A DNA stretch of 64,000 nt from Kineococcus terrestris. GTDB lineage: Bacteria; Actinomycetota; Actinomycetes; Actinomycetales; Kineococcaceae. The DNA lies in NCBI RefSeq assembly GCF_041020765.1, contig NZ_JBEUEJ010000021.1, one strand, 5' to 3'. Below, one piece after another: positions 59,018 through 64,000 of this stretch. A program made the position numbers and the translations under genes. Every line of letters begins with the position of its first letter. Position 1 is the stretch's first letter. Under the pieces are notes generated by a model. That model had not been told where the DNA came from. It searched no databases and saw only the letters and a list, made by a program, of their open reading frames with translations.

Positions 59018-60529
59018 TCAGACGGCGGCGCGGGTGCGCAACCGGCGCATCAGCGGGCCCTTGCCCGTGCGGGCCAGCGCCCACAGCAGGGCGAGCGCGA
59101 AGGTGGTCTCGGCGATCGAGGCGTGGCCGGCGCCCTCGTGGGACAGCCCGCCGTGCACGAGGTCGGCCATCAGCAGCAGCGCGGCGGCGACGAGGAAGGC
59201 GACGGAGCCGAACAGGTCGCGGTCCAGGTTCTCCTTGCGCCCGCCGAGGCGGTAGACGACGTACACCGCCCACATCGCCATGACCTGGCTGAGCACGAGG
59301 ACCACGCCCACGGTGGTCGGGACGAAGACGAGGAAGACGGCGCCGTACTTCAGCACCTGCAGCACCGGGTACAGGAAGACCCGCGCGTGCACCCGGACCC
59401 GGTTGTAGGCCCAGAACACCGCGCGCAGCACGACCAGCAGCACCAGCCACGACAGCCCGGCCCGCAGCAGCTCCTCGCGGGCCAGCTCGCCCAGCGCGAC
59501 GGCCACGCCGAGCGCGGCGGCCGCGGCGCCCAGCGCCCACACCCACGCCTGGGTGCGGATCGGGTAGTCCAGGTACCGCGAGACCTGCGGGTCCAGGACG
59601 GGGCGCTCCTCGAAGTTCGCCGCGTGCACGTCGTTCTCGTGGTAGCCGATCTCGTAGACCGCCATGAGCGAGAGCAGCAGCAGCGGGACGACGAGCGCGA
59701 ACCGCAGCACGCTGGGCAGGTCGTAGCCGACCGCGAGGACGACCACGGCCGCGTCCACGAGCAGGAACTGGTCGAGGGTGTACAGGCGCGAGTACTTGAC
59801 CCGGGCGGTGTAGCGCAGCGGGACGTACAGGCGCTCGCGGGCCGACAGCGCCGCGCCCTGCGGGGTCACCAGCAGGCCCGTGCCGGCGGCCAGCAGCAGG
59901 TCCTCGTCGTGCAGGGAGTCGGAGACGAAGACGGCGCGGGCGACCCCGTCCGCGCCCACGGCGGCGGTCGCGGTGGCCGTCTTGCCGCCGGCGAACCAGG
60001 AGGGCCGCGGCAGCGCCGGGGTGGCGACGAGCGCGGCGGCCGCGAACTCGCTGCGGGCCACCAGCGCCCGGACGACGAAGGCCATGCCGAAGGAGATGAT
60101 CGTCAGCCGCGCGGGGTCGACGCCGGCGAACAGGCCGCAGACCGCGCGGGCGCGGTGCCGCTCGAACAGCGCGGGGGCGTCCCGGCGCCAGCGGCGCACG
60201 TTCCACGGCGTCAGCAGCACGATCAGCGCCACGCACAGCCAGTCCCCGACGCGGTGGCCGCGCCCGCGCGGCACCAGCCGCCACGGCACGAGCACCCGCA
60301 CCAGCAGGTCGATGAGCGCGACCACGAGGGAGGGGCGGCATTGGGCGATGAACATCTCGGTGCTGTTGGACGCGAAGAGCGTGTGGTCGAAGTCCACGAG
60401 GACCGGCGCGGCCGGGTCGGCGACCCGCCGCCGGACGGTCTCGGCGGTGACCGGTGACTGCCTCCGGACGTCGTGGAGGACCGGCTCGAGCTGCTCGGCG
60501 GCGCGGGCGGACGTGCCAGAGGGGGTCAC
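59018..60529 (-). CDS. HAD-like phosphatase fused to a multi-pass membrane domain
   Basis: 503-residue protein. The N-terminal HAD domain (about 40-220) has DFDHTLFASNSTEMF with the nucleophile Asp and VSDSLHDEDLL with the acidic metal ligands. Then about eight hydrophobic segments follow (about 255-490). VYEIGYHENDVHAANFEERP and the layout recall HAD-UbiA fusions, but the UbiA Asp-rich prenyl-binding motifs are not evident. A role in dephosphorylating a lipid-linked or prenyl intermediate is conceivable. GTG 60529 is close to a TACCGT -10 box, 11 nt upstream. Confidence 0.7.
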   Translation of the reverse strand: MTPSGTSARAAEQLEPVLHDVRRQSPVTAETVRRRVADPAAPVLVDFDHTLFASNSTEMFIAQCRPSLVVALIDLLVRVLVPWRLVPRGRGHRVGDWLCVALIVLLTPWNVRRWRRDAPALFERHRARAVCGLFAGVDPARLTIISFGMAFVVRALVARSEFAAAALVATPALPRPSWFAGGKTATATAAVGADGVARAVFVSDSLHDEDLLLAAGTGLLVTPQGAALSARERLYVPLRYTARVKYSRLYTLDQFLLVDAAVVVLAVGYDLPSVLRFALVVPLLLLSLMAVYEIGYHENDVHAANFEERPVLDPQVSRYLDYPIRTQAWVWALGAAAAALGVAVALGELAREELLRAGLSWLVLLVVLRAVFWAYNRVRVHARVFLYPVLQVLKYGAVFLVFVPTTVGVVLVLSQVMAMWAVYVVYRLGGRKENLDRDLFGSVAFLVAAALLLMADLVHGGLSHEGAGHASIAETTFALALLWALARTGKGPLMRRLRTRAAV

Positions 60530-60641
60530 AGGTCGAGGACGGTACCTGCGCGCTGACCCTCCGCGCCACGGCGACCTCGGACCGTCACAAGGCCCTCACG
60601 CGACGTGAGGGTTGCGGGCTCCGGGACGTCGTCCGGGGCCC

Positions 60642-61472
60642 TCACCGGGCGCCCCGGCGGCGGGTCCCCGGCGCCCGGACCAGCGCCGCGTACCAGGGCC
60701 GCAGGGCGTCCGCGGTGCCCGCCGCCCCCGGCCCCAGGACCACCTCGTCGAGGTCGTCGGCGACCGTGCGGCCCGGCACGGGCTCCGGCAGCGGCAGCGG
60801 CGGCCAGTCGCCGGTGCCCGTCCAGAAGTCCGCGGTGCGCGCGGACAGGTCCTCCACCGCCGGCGCCGGGCCCGAGGCCGCCCGCTCCACCCGGCGCAGC
60901 AGCGATCCCAGGTCGGCCCCGCGCAGCGCCAGCACCTGCGAGGGGTCGTCGTCCAGGCGCTCGGCCAGCGCGTACACGACCGCCGCGGCGTGCTTGCACG
61001 GCTCGCCGTCGTCGGGGCAGCTGCAGTCGTAGGCGACCTGCGCGCCGCCCGCCAGCAGGTCCACGCCGACCTCGCCGAGCAGCTCGACCAGCGCGGGCGG
61101 CACGTCCCCGGCGAACAGCGGCGCCAGCATCAGCGGGTTGGCGACGACCACCGCGACCACGGCCTCCGTCTCCGCGGGCGTCCAGCGCGGCACCCCCACC
61201 TCGACCAGGTACGGGCGCGGGCGGCTGCCCTGCACCCGGGCCGTCACCGCCCCGGCGCGCACGCGCAGGTCGGCGACCTGGCCGGCGCGCGCGTACGTGC
61301 GCCCGCGCGCCAGCCGCCCGGCGTGCCCGCCGTCCTCCACCGCGGCCACGAAGGCGCGCGACCACCACGTGCGCGCGATCCGCCCCCGCCGCGAGCGCAG
61401 CGCCGGCCCCTCGCCCGGCCGGCGCCGCGCGTACCGGTCCCAGCGCTCGGCCGCCCCCGCGCCCTCACTCAC
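60642..61472 (-). CDS. SWIM zinc-finger protein
   Basis: 276-residue protein with a SWIM zinc finger, CSC...CKH (around DCSCPDDGEPCKHAAAVVYAL, about residues 140-160), which binds DNA or protein. It overlaps by 8 bp the end of the SNF2 helicase gene, a common pairing in actinobacteria, and probably acts with it in chromatin- or repair-like remodelling of DNA. GTG 61472 is chosen because of that coupling. Confidence 0.85.
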   Translation of the reverse strand: MSEGAGAAERWDRYARRRPGEGPALRSRRGRIARTWWSRAFVAAVEDGGHAGRLARGRTYARAGQVADLRVRAGAVTARVQGSRPRPYLVEVGVPRWTPAETEAVVAVVVANPLMLAPLFAGDVPPALVELLGEVGVDLLAGGAQVAYDCSCPDDGEPCKHAAAVVYALAERLDDDPSQVLALRGADLGSLLRRVERAASGPAPAVEDLSARTADFWTGTGDWPPLPLPEPVPGRTVADDLDEVVLGPGAAGTADALRPWYAALVRAPGTRRRGAR

Positions 61473-64000
61473 CGACGGCGTCCTCGCCCAGGCGCACCAG
61501 CTCCGCGAGCGCGTCGCGGTCCAGCCCGGCGATCCAGCCCTCACCGCTGCCGACGACCCGGCCGGCCAGGTCCCGCTTGCGCGCCACCAGCGCGTCGACG
61601 CGCTCCTCGACCGTGCCCGCGCTGACGAGCTTGCGCACCTGCACCCGGCGCACCTGCCCGATCCGGTGGGCCCGGTCGGTGGCCTGGTCCTCCACGGCCG
61701 GGTTCCACCAGCGGTCCACGTGCACGACATGGCTGGCGGCGGTGAGGTTCAGCCCCGTCCCCCCGGCGCGCAGCGACAGGAGCAGCACCGGCGGCCCGTC
61801 CGGCTCGGCGAAGCGCGCGACCAGCTCGTCGCGCGCGCGCCGGCCCAGCCCCCCGTGCAGGAACGGCACCGGCCCGCCGGTGCGCTGCGCCAGGTGCGGG
61901 GTCAGCAGCTCCCCGAAGCGCGCGAACTGCGTGAAGCACAGCACCTTCTCCCCGTCGGCCAGGGCGCCGTCGACCACGTCGTCCAGCAGCTCGAGCTTGC
62001 CCGAGCGGTGCCGGCCGCGGTGCAGCAGCGGCGAGCGGTCGCCCAGGAAGTGCGCGGGGTGGTTGCACACCTGCTTCAGCTTCGTCAGCGCCGCCAGCAC
62101 CAGGCCCCGCTTGCCCGTGTCGTCCACGTCGGCCAGCCGGGCCAGCAGGTCGTCCACGACCGCCCGGTAGAGGGCCGCCTGCTCGGCGGTGAGGTTCGCC
62201 CGGACGGTCATCTCCAGCTTCTCCGGCAGGTCGGCGGCCACCGCCGGGTCGGTCTTGGCGCGCCGCAGCACGAACGGCCGGGTGACGACCGCCAGCCGCC
62301 GCGCCGGCTCCTCCTGGCGCAGCTTCTCCACCGGCACCCCGAACGTCGCCTTGAAGGAGGCCGCCGAGCCGAGCAGGCCGGGGTTCACGGCGTCCAGCAC
62401 GGCGCGCAGGTCCTCCAGGCGGTTCTCCACCGGCGTGCCGGTCAGCGCGACGCGGTGCTGCGCGCGCACCGCCCGCACGGCCCGCGCCGAGCGGGTCGAG
62501 GCGTTCTTGACGTGTTGGGCCTCGTCGAGCGCCAGGCGCCGCCACGTCAGCGCGGCGACGTCGTCCACGTCGCGCAGCAGCGAGCCGTAGGTCGTCACGA
62601 CCAGGTCGTGCGCCCCCGCGGTGCGCGCGAACGCCTCGCCCCGCGGGCGGCCCGGCCCGTGCTGCACGTGCACGCGCAGGTCGGGGACGAAGCGCTGCGC
62701 CTCGGCCCGCCAGTTGCCGACCACGGACATCGGGCACACCAGCAGCGTCGGGCCGCCGGTGCCCGCCTCGCGCTCGTGGGCCAGCAGCGCCAGCAGCTGC
62801 AGCGTCTTGCCCAGCCCCATGTCGTCGGCGAGCACCGCGCCCAGCCCCAGCCGCGACATCGCCGCCAGCCACGCCAGCCCCCGCTCCTGGTAGGGACGCA
62901 GCCGCGCGGTGAGGCCCGCGGGCGCCGGCACGGGCTCCAGCCGGTGCTCGGCCGCACCGGACAGCAGGTCGCCCAGCACCCCCGCCGCGCGCACGTCGGT
63001 GACCGGGGCGGGCAGCGCGCGGGAGGCGGCCACCGCGGCGAGCAGGTCGGTCACCGCGGCCGTGCCCGCGCCCCGGCGGCGCAGGAACTCCGCGCTGCGG
63101 CGCAGCGCGTCCGCGTCGACGTGGACCCACTCCCCGCGGTGGCGCACCAGCGGCGAGCGGGCCCCGGCCAGCGCCCGCAGCTCGGCCTCCGTCAGGTCGG
63201 ACCCGCCCAGGGCCGCGCGCCACTCGAACGCCACGAGGTCGGCCTGCCGCAGCTGCGGGTCGGCCACCGCGCCCGGCTGGGCGGCGCTCGCGGACAGCGA
63301 CAGCGTCAGCGCCGGACGGCTCCACCGGCCCGGCAGCAGCAGGGGCACGCCCGCCGCGGTGAGCGCCGGCGCGCCGGTCTCCACGAGGTCCAGCAGCTCG
63401 GCCAGGTCGAGGTCGACGTCGCCGTCGGCCGCGCGGGAGAACCGGTGCCGCAGCGGCGGGTGCGCGCCGCCCGCGCGGGCCAGCCCGCTCAGCAGCACCA
63501 GCAGCGGGTCGTCCTCGCCGGACACCGCGGCGCCCGGACCGGCGCCCGGTCCACCGCCGCGCTCGTGCTCGGCGCGCGCCCGCTCCAGCGTCAGCACCGC
63601 GCTCGGGTCGTCCAGGGGGCGCAGCCGCGCCTGCAGCGTCCACACCGGCGGGGCCGCGACGACCGCGGCGTCCCGCGCCGGGTCTCTCGGGTCGCTCGGG
63701 TCGAACGGGTCGTCCGGGTCCTCCGCGGGTTCGGCGACGCGCAGGACGACCTCCCAGCCCTCGGCGTCGGCGCTGCGCTGCCACTCGCGCACGGCGCGCG
63801 CGAACGCCGCCGGGTGACCCGGCGGCTCCCACGCGCCGTCGCCGGCCAGCGCCTCCAGCCACCCGCGGACCGCCGGCGCGGCGGGCAGGCCCGGGGCGCC
63901 GGGGGAGCCGGGCGGCGGCAGGTGCGCGGTGCGCGCCTGCACCTCCAGGTCGGCGACGAGCGCGCTGACCTCGTCGAGGACGTCCTCCGCCCGCCGCGGG
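61465..64000 (-). CDS. SNF2-family DEAD/DEAH-box helicase (5' end outside the window)
   Basis: At least 844 residues of a SWI2/SNF2 ATPase. An N-terminal non-catalytic region leads to the helicase core with DDMGLGKTLQLL (Walker A), LDEAQHVKN (a DEAQ form of motif II), TGTPVENRLEDL, and the C-terminal domain with CFTQFARFGELL, SLRAGGTGLNLTAA and DRAHRIGQ. The frame is open to base 64000, so the start lies beyond. A GTG at 63942 exists but upstream codons still look coding. It is followed by the SWIM-domain gene. Confidence 0.93.
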   Translation of the reverse strand, partial: PRRAEDVLDEVSALVADLEVQARTAHLPPPGSPGAPGLPAAPAVRGWLEALAGDGAWEPPGHPAAFARAVREWQRSADAEGWEVVLRVAEPAEDPDDPFDPSDPRDPARDAAVVAAPPVWTLQARLRPLDDPSAVLTLERARAEHERGGGPGAGPGAAVSGEDDPLLVLLSGLARAGGAHPPLRHRFSRAADGDVDLDLAELLDLVETGAPALTAAGVPLLLPGRWSRPALTLSLSASAAQPGAVADPQLRQADLVAFEWRAALGGSDLTEAELRALAGARSPLVRHRGEWVHVDADALRRSAEFLRRRGAGTAAVTDLLAAVAASRALPAPVTDVRAAGVLGDLLSGAAEHRLEPVPAPAGLTARLRPYQERGLAWLAAMSRLGLGAVLADDMGLGKTLQLLALLAHEREAGTGGPTLLVCPMSVVGNWRAEAQRFVPDLRVHVQHGPGRPRGEAFARTAGAHDLVVTTYGSLLRDVDDVAALTWRRLALDEAQHVKNASTRSARAVRAVRAQHRVALTGTPVENRLEDLRAVLDAVNPGLLGSAASFKATFGVPVEKLRQEEPARRLAVVTRPFVLRRAKTDPAVAADLPEKLEMTVRANLTAEQAALYRAVVDDLLARLADVDDTGKRGLVLAALTKLKQVCNHPAHFLGDRSPLLHRGRHRSGKLELLDDVVDGALADGEKVLCFTQFARFGELLTPHLAQRTGGPVPFLHGGLGRRARDELVARFAEPDGPPVLLLSLRAGGTGLNLTAASHVVHVDRWWNPAVEDQATDRAHRIGQVRRVQVRKLVSAGTVEERVDALVARKRDLAGRVVGSGEGWIAGLDRDALAELVRLGEDAVGE
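63679..63723 (-). repeat. 9-bp coding minisatellite (5 units) in the SNF2 gene
   Basis: Five units of CGGGTC plus three variable bases (plus-strand view) encode the DP-rich EDPDDPFDPSDPRDP stretch in the N-terminal region. Confidence 0.8.

Noticed and set aside
1..64000. tRNA, rRNA, insertion sequence, prophage or CRISPR features
   Set aside because: No T-loop motifs, terminal inverted repeats with transposase, integrase genes or spaced direct repeats were found by reading; a dedicated search (tRNAscan, ISfinder) could still find something small.

Overview
The window is extremely GC-rich, almost every codon ends in G or C, GTG starts are common, and stop/start overlaps of the GTGA type recur. 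Together with an ANTAR regulator, a SigB/SigF-type sigma factor, an MntR of mycobacterial SirR type, a GAF-PP2C-ATPase phosphatase and recC-recB-recD order, this points to a high-GC actinomycete, possibly a Kineococcus-like member of the Kineosporiales (inference only). No tRNA, rRNA, CRISPR array, insertion sequence, prophage or integrase was seen. It reads as chromosomal metabolic and DNA-repair sequence.

Layout. 0.4-4.2 kb: stress sigma factor, an NAD-dependent epimerase, a GAF-ANTAR antiterminator and a membrane-Rieske protein. 4.2-12.6 kb: a LacI repressor with a nucleoside hydrolase, divergent from a sugar ABC importer (binding lipoprotein and two permeases, no ATPase) followed by a ThuA-like protein, a Gfo/Idh/MocA oxidoreductase and an esterase. 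12.7-15.3 kb: a small sigma factor overlapping an alkyl-DNA methyltransferase, then three small overlapping genes. 15.3-21.5 kb: an iron-regulated binding lipoprotein, a pyruvate-oxidase-like enzyme, an EgtE-like PLP enzyme divergent from a uronate dehydrogenase, and small proteins. 21.7-30.1 kb: MntR with a degenerate PfkB protein and a second Gfo/Idh oxidoreductase, then phosphatase, kinase, gamma-glutamyltransferase and an idonate/gluconate dehydrogenase pair. 30.2-34.9 kb: a secreted small protein, an exported acetamidase-like enzyme, a ThrE-type exporter and a luciferase-like monooxygenase. 35-44 kb: recC-recB-recD. 44-54.4 kb: NADH dehydrogenase, tag, aroQ, an alkyl-DHAP-synthase-like flavoprotein, a SpoIIE-type phosphatase, SDR, MFS and a degenerate GGDEF protein. 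54.6-58.9 kb: glpF-glpK-glpD. 59-64 kb: a HAD-membrane fusion and a SWIM/SNF2 pair that runs off the window.

How parts work together. The LacI operon has a clear promoter with a palindromic operator just downstream, fitting substrate-induced uptake and oxidation of an unidentified glycoside. glpFKD forms a complete glycerol uptake, phosphorylation and oxidation route under one promoter. RecBCD is one translationally coupled unit. Several genes show a TANNNT box 6-8 nt before the start codon, suggesting leaderless mRNAs.

The most unusual signal is a pair of intergenic nested palindromes (21154-21205 and 30151-30200). Both have GTGATCATG/CATGATCAC arms, an invariant 22-nt centre and base changes that keep the pairing. 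A second window-wide oddity is repeated 9- or 12-bp minisatellites, mostly in linker or N-terminal coding regions of unrelated genes.
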